From the NCBI GenBank assembly GCA_031275955.1, contig JAISNZ010000092.1:1-13346 (forward strand): DNA of 13,346 bases. The letters run 5' to 3'. This document shows positions 5,741-13,254 of the stretch, in pieces. The translations under genes were made by a program, and so were the position numbers. Positions within the stretch are counted from its first letter, which is position 1. Each line of letters begins with the position of its first letter. This stretch comes from Desulfovibrio sp. GTDB taxonomy: Bacteria > Desulfobacterota > Desulfovibrionia > Desulfovibrionales > Desulfovibrionaceae. Below the pieces are notes generated by a model that worked only from the letters and a program-made list of their open reading frames with translations, made no database searches and was not told the origin of the DNA.

Positions 5741-5769
5741 TTGCCGCTCCAGCCGTCATGGGATATACC
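5741..5769 (+). promoter_or_regulatory. Putative typA promoter implying a leaderless transcript
   Basis: TTGCCG (5741-5746), a 17-base spacer and TATACC (5764-5769) lie just before the typA ATG at 5778. A start about seven bases after the -10 would fall at or within a couple of bases of the ATG. No Shine-Dalgarno sequence is visible before this start, which supports the reading. Confidence 0.45.
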
Positions 5770-5777
5770 CCGGGCCT

Positions 5778-7619
5778 ATGAAAACCCTTCGCCACAATAC
5801 CGCGGTCAGAAATATCGCCATTATCGCCCATGTGGATCACGGCAAGACCACCCTGGTGGACGCCATGTTCCGGCAGAGCGGCGTATTCCGCGCCAATCAG
5901 GAAGTGGACGAGCGCATCATGGACAGCATGGACCTGGAGCGCGAACGCGGCATCACCATTGCGGCCAAAAATTGCGCCGTCACCTGGAAGGGGGTCAAGA
6001 TCAATATCCTGGACACCCCCGGCCACGCGGATTTCAGCGGCGAGGTGGAACGCGCCCTGTCCATGGTCACCGGGGCCGTCCTCCTGGTGGACGCCTCCGA
6101 GGGTCCCCTGCCGCAGACCCGTTTTGTGCTCAAAAAGACCCTGGAGGCCGGGCTGCCCATTCTTGTCGTGATCAACAAGATCGACCGCAAGGATGCCCGC
6201 CCCGCGGAGGTCCTCAACGAGATCTACGATCTGTTCATTGATCTGGGAGCGACCGAGGACCATCTGGATTTTCCCCTGCTCTATGCCGTGGGGCGCGACG
6301 GCATCGCCCAGACCGCCCCGGACGAAGCGGGAAAGGATCTCTCCCCTCTTTTTGAGGCCCTGATCCGGGAAATTCCCGGTCCGGCCCACGACCCGGAGGA
6401 ACCCTTCCAGATGCTGGTCTCGGACCTGGAGTATTCCGATTATCTGGGCCGTCTGGCGGTCGGCCTGGTCAGGCACGGCTCCGTCCGTCCGCGGGAATCC
6501 CTTGTCCGCGCGGGAGAGGGGGGACAGCTCTTTCCGGTGAAACTGGCCCGGCTCCAGGTCTATCAGGGGCTGCAGCTCGTGGACGCCGAGGAGGCCCTGG
6601 CCGGGGAGATTGTCGTCCTGGCCGGCATGGAAGACGTGACCATCGGGGACACCATCTGCACCCGGGAATCCCCCCGCATCCTGCCCCGTCTGCGCGTGGA
6701 CGCCCCCACGGTATCCATGCGTTTCTCCCTCAACACCTCGCCCCTGGCCGGGCAGGAGGGGCCGCTGGTGCAGTCCCGCAAGATACGGGAACGCCTGGAG
6801 AAGGAGGCCCAGCGGAATGTGGCCATCCAGGTGGAAGACGGGGAAGGCAAGGATACCTTTATCGTCAAGGGGCGGGGCGAATTGCAGATGGCCATCCTCA
6901 TTGAACAGATGCGCCGCGAGGGTTTTGAGCTGTCCGTGGGGCGCCCCAAGGTCATTCTGCGCGAGGAGGGGGGGGAGATCCTGGAGCCTGTGGAAACCCT
7001 TCTGGTGGACTGCGACGAGGCCTTCATGGGGATTGTCACGGAAAAGCTGGCCTGCCGCAAGGGGCGTTTGACCACTCTGGCCAACAACGGTTCCGGGCGG
7101 GTGCGCCTGGAATTCGCCATTCCGGCCCGGGGGCTCATCGGGTTTCACGACGAGTTTCTCACCGACACCAAGGGCACGGGGATCATGAACTCCTCCCTTT
7201 CCGGGTACGAGCCCTTCCGGGGGGACTTCGCCACCCGTTTCTCCGGTTCCCTGGTGGCTGACAGGGCCGGCAGGGCCGTGGCCTATGCCCTCTTCAATCT
7301 GGAGCCGCGCGGGGAAATGTTCGTGCGGCCCGGCGAGCCTGTCTACGAGGGGCTGATCGTGGGGGAACACAACCGCGACAACGACATCGACGTCAACCCC
7401 ACGAAGGAGAAAAAGCTGACCAACCTGCGCGCCGCCGGCAAGGATGAGAACATCATCCTGACCCCCGTCCGTCCCATGACCCTGGAGCGCGCCCTGCAGT
7501 TCGTGGCCGATGACGAGCTTGTCGAGGTCACGCCGAAATCCATCCGTCTGCGCAAGGCGGAACTCAGCGCCCTGAAGCGCCGTCAGGCGGCCGGCAAAAG
7601 GATACGCGAGAAAAGTTGA
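5778..7619 (+). CDS. typA: Ribosome-associated GTPase TypA/BipA
   Basis: BipA is a translational GTPase of the EF-G/LepA class that binds 70S ribosomes and helps 50S assembly and growth under stress or low temperature. The G-domain motifs are all present: G1 AHVDHGKT (17-24), G2 RGIT (57-60), G3 DTPGH (79-83) and G4 NKID (133-136). Downstream, beta-barrel domain II and EF-G-like domains III and V are followed by the BipA-specific C-terminal domain, recognisable by RDNDIDVNPTKEKKLTN, LRAAGKDENIILTPVRPMTL and a basic tail. The 613-residue length is normal. ATG at 5778 begins MKTLRHNTAVRNIAIIAHVD, the usual N-terminus. There is no clear ribosome-binding site, which fits the promoter immediately upstream. 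It follows the glycosyltransferase by 77 bases, so it may also be read through from that gene. No strong terminator is seen before the convergent toxin-antitoxin locus. Confidence 0.97.
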   Translation: MKTLRHNTAVRNIAIIAHVDHGKTTLVDAMFRQSGVFRANQEVDERIMDSMDLERERGITIAAKNCAVTWKGVKINILDTPGHADFSGEVERALSMVTGAVLLVDASEGPLPQTRFVLKKTLEAGLPILVVINKIDRKDARPAEVLNEIYDLFIDLGATEDHLDFPLLYAVGRDGIAQTAPDEAGKDLSPLFEALIREIPGPAHDPEEPFQMLVSDLEYSDYLGRLAVGLVRHGSVRPRESLVRAGEGGQLFPVKLARLQVYQGLQLVDAEEALAGEIVVLAGMEDVTIGDTICTRESPRILPRLRVDAPTVSMRFSLNTSPLAGQEGPLVQSRKIRERLEKEAQRNVAIQVEDGEGKDTFIVKGRGELQMAILIEQMRREGFELSVGRPKVILREEGGEILEPVETLLVDCDEAFMGIVTEKLACRKGRLTTLANNGSGRVRLEFAIPARGLIGFHDEFLTDTKGTGIMNSSLSGYEPFRGDFATRFSGSLVADRAGRAVAYALFNLEPRGEMFVRPGEPVYEGLIVGEHNRDNDIDVNPTKEKKLTNLRAAGKDENIILTPVRPMTLERALQFVADDELVEVTPKSIRLRKAELSALKRRQAAGKRIREKS

Positions 7620-7687
7620 GCACGCTCCAGCCGCCGGATCATTTTTTCCGCCTATCCAATTTGAAGGTGAAAACACACTACGCCAAG

Positions 7688-7726
7688 ATTGCAGGGCAGT
7701 TCACGAAGGAAACGAGTGAACCGCTC
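7688..7726. repeat. Hairpin repeat copy 1, downstream of the antitoxin gene
   Basis: A 39-base sequence matching 8212-8250 at 35 of 39 positions in the same orientation, 524 bases away. Each copy folds as an 11-bp stem with an 11-base loop around GTTCAC/GTGAAC; this copy has one G-T pair and one mismatch. It lies about 25 bases past the antitoxin stop in the transcribed (minus) direction. Confidence 0.75.
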
Positions 7727-7751
7727 CACATCTCCGTCGGTGTGAGGATCG

Positions 7752-8120
7752 TCAAGGGCGTCCGGGGGCGTGAGACGGACTGTCTTGGGGATCGGTCGCG
7801 CCAAGCAAAATATGCAGCCCCCGGGAGCGCACAAGAGTGAGTAGCTTGAGCGCCGGGCCGGACGGCCTTTTCAGACCGCGTTCCCATTCGGAAACCAGAT
7901 TTTTGGTGACGTTGAGGTGGGCTGCGAATACAGGTTGGGAAACCTGTTCCCGTTCGCGCAATTCTTTGATTTCCTCCGGCGCCATGAGTTCCACAGGGAC
8001 CAGGCAGGATGCGTCGAATCCGCGCATGGTGCGTTTGTTGATGACGCCATGCGCGTGCAGGCTTTCCGCCAGTTCATGGATTGATGCGCTTACATCGTCG
8101 CGGTATTGTTTCGTGTTCAC
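7752..8120 (-). CDS. XRE-family helix-turn-helix antitoxin (partner of the RelE/HigB-like toxin)
   Basis: A 122-residue protein whose residues ~47-103 form a Cro/cI-type HTH: APEEIKELREREQVSQPVFA, then AAHLNVTKNLVSEWERGLKRPSGPALKLL. SQPVFA and TKNLVSEWERG are the two HTH helices. Proteins with this NVTxNxVSxWERGxxxPSGPALKLL pattern are the second gene of toxin-first, HigBA-like modules; they bind the toxin and repress the operon. The N-terminal ~46 residues (MNTKQYRDDVSASIHELAES and on) are probably the toxin-neutralising part. GTG at 8120 is preceded by TAGGAG at six bases, so the start is well supported. The protein continues after GLHIL, where relatives commonly end, into a Pro/Ser-rich tail GATDPQDSPSHAPGRP that looks like read-through into neighbouring DNA. 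The toxin gene lies 129 bases upstream, an unusually long gap holding a hairpin repeat. Confidence 0.9.
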   Translation of the reverse strand: MNTKQYRDDVSASIHELAESLHAHGVINKRTMRGFDASCLVPVELMAPEEIKELREREQVSQPVFAAHLNVTKNLVSEWERGLKRPSGPALKLLTLVRSRGLHILLGATDPQDSPSHAPGRP

Positions 8121-8211
8121 AGCAGGCTCCTATAGCAATAAACGCTTGAAACAGTTCGCTTACGGCGAATACGCCTGCTCCTGTTTCTCGGCAATAATTT
8201 GTTTGTAAATC

Positions 8212-8250
8212 ATTGCAGAGTAGTTCACGAATGAAACGAGTGAACTGCTC
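8212..8250. repeat. Hairpin repeat copy 2, between toxin and antitoxin genes
   Basis: Same 39-base element as 7688-7726. It overlaps the toxin stop codon by one base, so the hairpin forms immediately after the toxin reading frame in the shared transcript. Its 11-bp stem has ten Watson-Crick pairs and one G-T pair. The four differences between copies are three in the stem and one in the loop; two stem changes keep pairing through G-T. Confidence 0.75.
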
Positions 8251-8612
8251 TAAAATTCTTCAAAAGAGGCATCATCAAGCATGAATTGTAAGGTTTCATT
8301 GTCCATATTCAGCAATATAGACGCAAGCCGTTTGAAGTCCTTTTCCTGTTTGTCATCAATATTGGATGTGGATGATTTATCGAATCCGTGAACGAAAAAT
8401 GCGCGATACCCGATACGCAACAAGATAATGGTTCTGTACCCCCCGGAGCGTCCTTCTCCTGGCCGGGAAACGCGTTGCTTGAAAACCCCTGATCCGATAT
8501 CGGCGTCCACCATTCCTTTTTCAATTCGCTCCAGAGCATCGGCAAGCGACTGATCGCTGATATCTTCGCGACGCGCCCAGCGGTTGAAACTTTTCGATTT
8601 GAAGCGGCGCAT
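8250..8612 (-). CDS. RelE/HigB-like toxin of a type II toxin-antitoxin pair
   Basis: A 120-residue basic protein: MRRFKSKSFNRWARREDISD, then LADALERIEKGMVDADIGSG, VFKQRVSRPGEGRSGGYRTI and YRAFFVHGFDKSSTSNIDDK. The F-x-RWARxExIS start, the GxVDADxGxGxxKxRVxRPGxGxxGGYR core and the AFFVxGFxK segment are typical of the RelE-like family paired with XRE antitoxins. Family members are ribosome-dependent mRNA endonucleases that slow translation. The basic residues of the core (KQRVSRPGEGRSGGYR, 45-60) are the likely RNA-contacting surface. I start at ATG 8612: the promoter at 8639-8667 predicts transcription from about 8632, and AGGA precedes this ATG. A GTG at 8627 would leave almost no leader. The frame is intact, so the toxin is likely functional. 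Composition is more AT-rich than the ABC-F gene upstream. Confidence 0.88.
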   Translation of the reverse strand: MRRFKSKSFNRWARREDISDQSLADALERIEKGMVDADIGSGVFKQRVSRPGEGRSGGYRTIILLRIGYRAFFVHGFDKSSTSNIDDKQEKDFKRLASILLNMDNETLQFMLDDASFEEF

Positions 8613-8627
8613 GATCCTGTCATCCAC

Positions 8628-8667
8628 AGTATGATACTTCTATATCCATTTATGGAATGGACGTCAA
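8628..8667 (-). promoter_or_regulatory. Promoter and palindromic operators of the toxin-antitoxin operon
   Basis: On the minus strand TTGACG (8662-8667), a 17-base spacer and TATAGA (8639-8644) form a strong sigma70 promoter. Two small palindromes overlap it: ATGGA/TCCAT arms (8645-8656) fill most of the spacer, and AGTATGATACT (8628-8638) covers the predicted start of transcription. Both are placed where bound antitoxin would block polymerase. Confidence 0.65.
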
Positions 8668-8702
8668 GGAGACGCTGGCATATCCTTAGAAGGACGCGGT
8701 TC

Positions 8703-10655
8703 CTATGAAGAAATCGCCCTGAGGGCGGCCTCTGTCCGGGCGAGGTCTTCCAGGAGGGTTTCGCTGCGGCCCTGCAGGCTGCGGAAGGCCGCGAGCAGAG
8801 AGGCGGCGCGGGCGGAGTCGGCGTAGACCACGGGATCGGCCAGGAGGGTTTCGGTCCCGGCCAGTTGGGCCAGGACGGTTTCCAGCTCCTTTTCCAGGCG
8901 GGCGTAATTTTCCCGCAGGGGCCGCGTTTCCCGGGAGAGGGCCTTTCTGGCTTCCGCCCTCTCGCGCTTGCGCTGCCGTGGGTCTTCCCGGCCGGGGGAG
9001 GGATTTGAGGAGCGGCGCGCCCGCAGGGCGGCGGCGTTTTCCGCCAGGCGCTCGTCCCTGCGGGTTTCCTGGTATTGCGCAAAGCCGCGCTCGAAGAGGG
9101 CGAAGCCGGCGGGCGAGAGGCGCCAGATCTGTTCCGCCGCCTCGGCCAGGAGGTGTCGGTCATGGGCGACCATGAGCAGGGTGCCGTCAAAGGCGCCCAG
9201 GGCTTCCACCAGGGCCTCGCGGCTTTCCAGATCCAGGTGGTTGGTGGGCTCGTCCAGGAGCAGAAAATTGCAGCGGGCCAGAAAGAGGGACGCCAGGATG
9301 AGGCGGCTTTTTTCCCCGCCGGAGAGGCTGCCGACAACGCGGTCGAAAAAGTCCCGGCCGAGGAGGAAGAGGCCGAGGACGCTCATGAGTTCTTCTTCCG
9401 CGCTGCGCGGGTCGGCCAGACGGCGGATTTCCCCCAGAACCGTGTTCGAGGGGGCAAGGGTATCCAGTTGGTGCTGGCTGAAGTAGCCCAGGCGGACCTG
9501 CTGGCCGAAGACGACGCTGCCGCCGGTTTTTTCCAGGCGGCCCGCCAGGAGGCGGAGCAGGGTGGACTTGCCGCAGCCGTTGGGGCCGACCAGGGCGATT
9601 TTCTGGCCCCGGTACAGGGTGAAGGACAGGGTTGGCCACAGGCGCAGGCCGTCGGGGAAGGCGAAGGCCAGATCCGCCACGGAGAGGACGGTGCGCTCGG
9701 AGCGGGGAGGGACGGGCCAGGTGAAGGCCAGTTCCCGGCGCCGGGGATCGGCCTGCAGCCCTTCCAGTTCCTTTTCCAGCTTTTTGGCCATCTTCTGGCG
9801 CGAGGCCGCCTGGCGGGCTTTGGTGGCCTTGGCCCTGAAGCGGCGGACAAAGTCCATCTTGCGGGCGATGTCCTCCTGGATGCGGGCGGCCTCGCGCCCC
9901 CGCTGCTCCTCCAGTTCCTCCTGCAGGGCGATGAATTGGGAAAAGGTGCCCCGGCGGAAGACCGGCTTGCCGTTGCCGCTGCAGTAGAGCAGGTGGCTGC
10001 CCACCTTGTCCATGAAGACCCGGTCGTGGGCCACGAAGATCAGAACCCCCGCATAGCCCAGCAGGAAGGTTTCCAGCCATTCCACGGCGTCCAGGTCCAG
10101 GTGGTTGGTGGGTTCGTCCAGCAGGAGGACGTCCGTGCCGGCGGTGAGCACGCGGGCCAGCTTGGCCCGTTCCCGCCAGCCTCCGGAGAGTTCGCGCAGG
10201 GGCCGGTCCCATTTCTCCCCGGCGAATCCCAGGCCGGAGAGCACGGCCTTGGCCCGGTGTTCCGGGTTGTAGCCGTATTTCATTTCCAGTTCGCCCTGGC
10301 GCAGGGCGAGGCGGTCCAGGGCGGCGGAGTCCTTCAGTTCTTCGGCCCGCTCCCATTCCTCCCAGAAATCCCTCCAGTCCGGGATGTCTTCCAGAACAAA
10401 GGGCAGGAGGGCGTTTTCCAGGCGGGCCGGGGTCAGCTCCTGCTCCACGAATCCCAGCCGGCAGCCGCGCGGGTAGAGGATGCGGCCGCTGTCCGGGGTC
10501 TCGTGCCCGGCCAGGAGGCGGAGCAGGGTGGACTTGCCGCTGCCGTTTGGGCCGCAGACGCACAGGCGCATCCCGGAGGTCGCCTCCAGGGAGAAGGCCG
10601 TCAGGATGTCCTGTTCCCCGAAGGATTTGGAAAGATTCTGGATGGAAACGCGCAT
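8703..10655 (-). CDS. ABC-F family ATP-binding protein (Uup/YheS-like)
   Basis: A 650-residue cytosolic protein with two ABC ATPase domains and no membrane segment, the ABC-F layout. Domain 1 has Walker A GPNGSGKST (35-43), signature LSGGW (156-160), LLLDEPTNHLD (177-187) and H-loop VAHDR. The linker arm (about 240-310) is charged and helical, ending KKLEKELEGLQADPRRRELAF. Domain 2 has GPNGCGKST (357-365), LSGGEKSRL (444-452), a second LLLDEPTNHLD (465-475) and VAHDR. A long C-terminal coiled coil (about 535-650) is typical of Uup/YheS. ABC-F proteins enter the ribosomal E site and relieve stalled or unusual translation states; some give antibiotic resistance, but nothing here singles that out. 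It begins two bases after the trmI stop and has only a weak ribosome-binding site, so it is probably translationally coupled. No clear terminator follows. Confidence 0.93.
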   Translation of the reverse strand: MRVSIQNLSKSFGEQDILTAFSLEATSGMRLCVCGPNGSGKSTLLRLLAGHETPDSGRILYPRGCRLGFVEQELTPARLENALLPFVLEDIPDWRDFWEEWERAEELKDSAALDRLALRQGELEMKYGYNPEHRAKAVLSGLGFAGEKWDRPLRELSGGWRERAKLARVLTAGTDVLLLDEPTNHLDLDAVEWLETFLLGYAGVLIFVAHDRVFMDKVGSHLLYCSGNGKPVFRRGTFSQFIALQEELEEQRGREAARIQEDIARKMDFVRRFRAKATKARQAASRQKMAKKLEKELEGLQADPRRRELAFTWPVPPRSERTVLSVADLAFAFPDGLRLWPTLSFTLYRGQKIALVGPNGCGKSTLLRLLAGRLEKTGGSVVFGQQVRLGYFSQHQLDTLAPSNTVLGEIRRLADPRSAEEELMSVLGLFLLGRDFFDRVVGSLSGGEKSRLILASLFLARCNFLLLDEPTNHLDLESREALVEALGAFDGTLLMVAHDRHLLAEAAEQIWRLSPAGFALFERGFAQYQETRRDERLAENAAALRARRSSNPSPGREDPRQRKRERAEARKALSRETRPLRENYARLEKELETVLAQLAGTETLLADPVVYADSARAASLLAAFRSLQGRSETLLEDLARTEAALRAISS

Positions 10656-10657
10656 GG

Positions 10658-11557
10658 CTATCCGGAGTTTTCCCCAAGGTCCAGGCCGTCCCGGGCCTCC
10701 TCCCTTGCGTCCTCAAGCTCGCGCAGGGCCTTTTGTCTTTTGCGCTCCCGCGTGCCCAGGGGCTTTCGGGCCTCAAAATCCGCCGAGCGCTCCTGCTTGC
10801 GGGCAAAGACCAGGAATCCCGTATGGGCCACCATGCGGTCCTGGGGCCGCAGGCGGCCCGCCGCCGGCTTCCAGCCGCGCGCCAGGATCTCCTCCACCTC
10901 AATGTCGTCGAAGGGCCCCTTTTCCAGGGCCGCCAGAAGCAGGGAGACCTGTTCCACCGTGGGCAGGAGGAAGGCCAGGGGCGCTCCCGGGCGCACGGCC
11001 GCCGTCACCTGCCCGAGATAGTCCCAGGGGGTGCGCAGGTCCAGGAACAGGGCGTCCGCGTCTGTCTGCAGAAAGCCTTCGCCGATGTCGCGCAGGTGCC
11101 GGGTGACGTTGTCCCCCACTCCGGCCCAGGCCAGGTTGCGGCCGCAGAGGTCGTAGAATTCCTGCCGGGCCTCGTAGGTGTAGACATGCCCCCGTTCCCC
11201 GCTCAGCCAGGAAAGGGCCACTGTCAGGCCGCCCGATCCGGACCCGGCCTCGATGATCCGCGTTCCGTTCCCCACCCCCAGGCGCATGCAGATGTAGCCG
11301 ATGTCCTTGGGGTAGAGGATCTGGGTCTGGCGCTTCACCCCGCGCGTCAGGTCGCAGAGGGTGGGGCGCATGATCCGGTAGGGCGCCCCCAGCAGGGTCC
11401 GCACCTCGGTCCCGAAATCAGTCCCGGCCAGGGTTTCCGCCGGAATGACCCCGTCCGCGCCGTGGATGTCCTGTCCCTGCGTCAGGCGGCGCAGGCTCCG
11501 CCGTCCCCGCGGACTGACCAGGAGAAAGAGTTCGCCATAGTCCGGCACGGCGGTCAC
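10658..11557 (-). CDS. trmI: tRNA (adenine-N1)-methyltransferase, TrmI type
   Basis: The 299-residue protein has the TrmI layout: an N-terminal small beta domain (GELFLLVSPRGRRSLRRLTQ onward), then a Rossmann methyltransferase domain. The hallmark TRGVKRQTQILYPKDIGYI (71-89) is followed by SAM motif I, IIEAGSGSGGLTVALSWL (101-118), the acidic VYTYEARQEF (125-134) and DALFLDLRTPWDYLG (168-182, catalytic-region motif). TrmI enzymes are homotetramers that make m1A58 in the tRNA T-loop. The basic C-terminal tail (ARKPLGTRERKRQKALREL) may contact tRNA; it is longer than in compact homologues. The GTG start at 11557 overlaps the ilvD TGA in a GTGA motif, and the next gene follows after two bases, so the three genes are probably coupled in one operon. 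Confidence 0.93.
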   Translation of the reverse strand: MTAVPDYGELFLLVSPRGRRSLRRLTQGQDIHGADGVIPAETLAGTDFGTEVRTLLGAPYRIMRPTLCDLTRGVKRQTQILYPKDIGYICMRLGVGNGTRIIEAGSGSGGLTVALSWLSGERGHVYTYEARQEFYDLCGRNLAWAGVGDNVTRHLRDIGEGFLQTDADALFLDLRTPWDYLGQVTAAVRPGAPLAFLLPTVEQVSLLLAALEKGPFDDIEVEEILARGWKPAAGRLRPQDRMVAHTGFLVFARKQERSADFEARKPLGTRERKRQKALRELEDAREEARDGLDLGENSG

Positions 11558-13221
11558 TCTTCCCGGAACATGGCTCCGCTGGCGGCGGAGCTGACCTGGC
11601 GGGCGTAGCGGCGCAGGAAGGGGGAGGGGGCGGGCCTGGCCGGGGGGGAGGCGCGGCGTTGGGCCAGCTCGGCCTCGTCCAGCAGGAGTTCCAGTTTCCG
11701 GCGGGGGATGTCGATGAGGATGCGGTCGCCGTCCCGGACCAGGGCGATGGGGCCTCCTTCGGCGGCTTCGGGAGAGACGTGGCCGATGGCGGCGCCGCGG
11801 GAGCCTCCGGAGAAGCGTCCGTCGGTGATGAGGGCCACGTCGCCCTCCAGGCCCATGCCGGTGATGGCCGAGGTGGGGGTGAGCATTTCGCGCATGCCGG
11901 GGCCGCCGCGCGGTCCCTCGTAGCGGACGACGACGGCGTCGCCGGGCCGGATGCGGCCGCCTAGGATGGCGGCGGTGGCGTCCTCTTCGGAGTCGTAGAC
12001 GCGGGCGGCGACGGTGCGGGTCATCATGGCGGGCAGGACGGCGAGCTGTTTGACCACGGCGCCTTCGGGGGCCAGATTGCCGCGCAGGATGGCGATGCCG
12101 CCTTCCGGGGACCAGGGGGCGTCCAGGGAGCGGATGACCTCGGGGTTCGCGGCCTTGCAGTCCTTAAGGTTTTCGGCCACGGTCCGGCCGGTGACGGTAA
12201 GGGCCTCGCCGTGGAGGAGGCCGCCCTTGAGCAGGGCGGCCATGACGGCCGGGATGCCGCCGGCCAGATGGAGGTCCTCGATGTGGTGGACGCCGGCGGG
12301 GGAAAGTTTGCACAGGTTGGGCGTTTTCCGGCTGATCCGGTCGAAGATGTCCAGGGAAAGGTCAAGCCCGGCCTCGCGGAAGATGGCCGGCAGGTGCAGG
12401 ACGGTGTTGGTGGAGCCGCCCAGGGCCATGTCCACGGCCACGGCGTTGGTCACGGCCTTTTCGGAGACGATGTCCCTGGGGGTGATGTTTTTCGCGTACA
12501 GGTCCATGACCTGCATGCCGGCGGTTTTGGCCAGGCGGACGCGCTCGGCGTGGACGGCCGGGACGGTTCCGTTTCCGGGCAGGGCCAGGCCCATGGCCTC
12601 GGCCATACAGTTCATGGTGTTGGCCGTGAACATGCCCGAACATGAGCCGCAGCCGGGGCAGGCGTGTTCGATCATGTCCTCCAGATCTTCCCGCCCCAGG
12701 GCGCCGACCTTGAAACGGCCGACGGCCTCGAAGACGGAAATGAGGTCGGCGGTTTTTTCCCCGCCCCGTCCCGCGAGCATGGGGCCGCCGCTGAGCAGGA
12801 CGGCGGGGATGTTCAGGCGCAGCATGGCCATGAGCATGGCGGGAACGCTCTTGTCGCAGTTGGGGATCAGGACCAGGGCGTCAAAGGGATGGGCCGTGGC
12901 CATGATTTCCACGGAATCCGCGATGATCTCCCGGCTGGGCAGGGAAAAGCGCATCCCCTCGTGATTCATGGCCAGGCCGTCGCAGACGGCAATGGCCGGA
13001 AATTCCAGGGGAACCCCGCCGGCCATGCGGATTCCGGCCTTGACGGCCCGGCAGAGGGTGTCCAGGTGGATGTGTCCGGGCACGACCTCATTGGCGGAAT
13101 TGACCACGCCCACCAGGGGGCGGCGCATTTCCTCACGGGTCAGCCCCAGGGCGTGGAGCAGGGAGCGATGGGGGGCCTTTTCCAGCCCCTCGGTCATTCG
13201 TTTGCTGCGAATCGGTTGCAT
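11554..13221 (-). CDS. ilvD: Dihydroxy-acid dehydratase IlvD
   Basis: IlvD dehydrates 2,3-dihydroxy-isovalerate and 2,3-dihydroxy-3-methylvalerate to the 2-keto acids of valine and isoleucine synthesis. Fe-S cluster ligands are visible as Cys122 in PNCDKSVPAMLMA and the CPGCGSC motif (188-194) followed by SGMFTANTMNCMAEA. There is no PCN-type cysteine near residue 42 (VVNSANEVVPGH), so the protein resembles the E. coli oxygen-sensitive [4Fe-4S] class more than the [2Fe-2S] class, as suits an anaerobe. FSLPSRE, ALGGSTNTVLHLPAI, GPRGGPGMREML and DGRFSGGSRGAAIGHVSPEA are conserved active-site and Mg-binding regions. The 555-residue length is normal and the end, VSSAASGAMFREE, matches the family. 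ATG at 13221 has AAGGAG six bases upstream. It overlaps trmI by 4 nt and is preceded by the end of another minus-strand gene. Confidence 0.97.
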   Translation of the reverse strand: MQPIRSKRMTEGLEKAPHRSLLHALGLTREEMRRPLVGVVNSANEVVPGHIHLDTLCRAVKAGIRMAGGVPLEFPAIAVCDGLAMNHEGMRFSLPSREIIADSVEIMATAHPFDALVLIPNCDKSVPAMLMAMLRLNIPAVLLSGGPMLAGRGGEKTADLISVFEAVGRFKVGALGREDLEDMIEHACPGCGSCSGMFTANTMNCMAEAMGLALPGNGTVPAVHAERVRLAKTAGMQVMDLYAKNITPRDIVSEKAVTNAVAVDMALGGSTNTVLHLPAIFREAGLDLSLDIFDRISRKTPNLCKLSPAGVHHIEDLHLAGGIPAVMAALLKGGLLHGEALTVTGRTVAENLKDCKAANPEVIRSLDAPWSPEGGIAILRGNLAPEGAVVKQLAVLPAMMTRTVAARVYDSEEDATAAILGGRIRPGDAVVVRYEGPRGGPGMREMLTPTSAITGMGLEGDVALITDGRFSGGSRGAAIGHVSPEAAEGGPIALVRDGDRILIDIPRRKLELLLDEAELAQRRASPPARPAPSPFLRRYARQVSSAASGAMFREE

Positions 13222-13254
13222 AAAGACTCCTTTGCAAAGAGAGGAAGGGGCGGG

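Noticed and set aside
7620..7650. T-run after typA as an intrinsic terminator
   Set aside because: ATTTTTTCC is present, but the only pairing partner for GCCGCC lies more than 40 bases upstream inside the gene, so the hairpin is not convincing.
5613..7676. 687-codon minus-strand frame antisense to typA
   Set aside because: Shadow frame; typA on the plus strand has every GTPase motif and the normal length.
7652..7834. Minus-strand frame containing RFTRFLRELPCN across hairpin repeat copy 1
   Set aside because: The similar peptide from copy 2 comes from the repeated DNA itself. There is no start with a ribosome-binding site, and the hairpin explains the conservation better.
9075..11021. Very long plus-strand open frame antisense to the ABC-F and trmI genes
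   Set aside because: A shadow of high-GC coding sequence: the minus-strand frames have complete Walker, signature and methyltransferase motifs, whereas this one is low-complexity.
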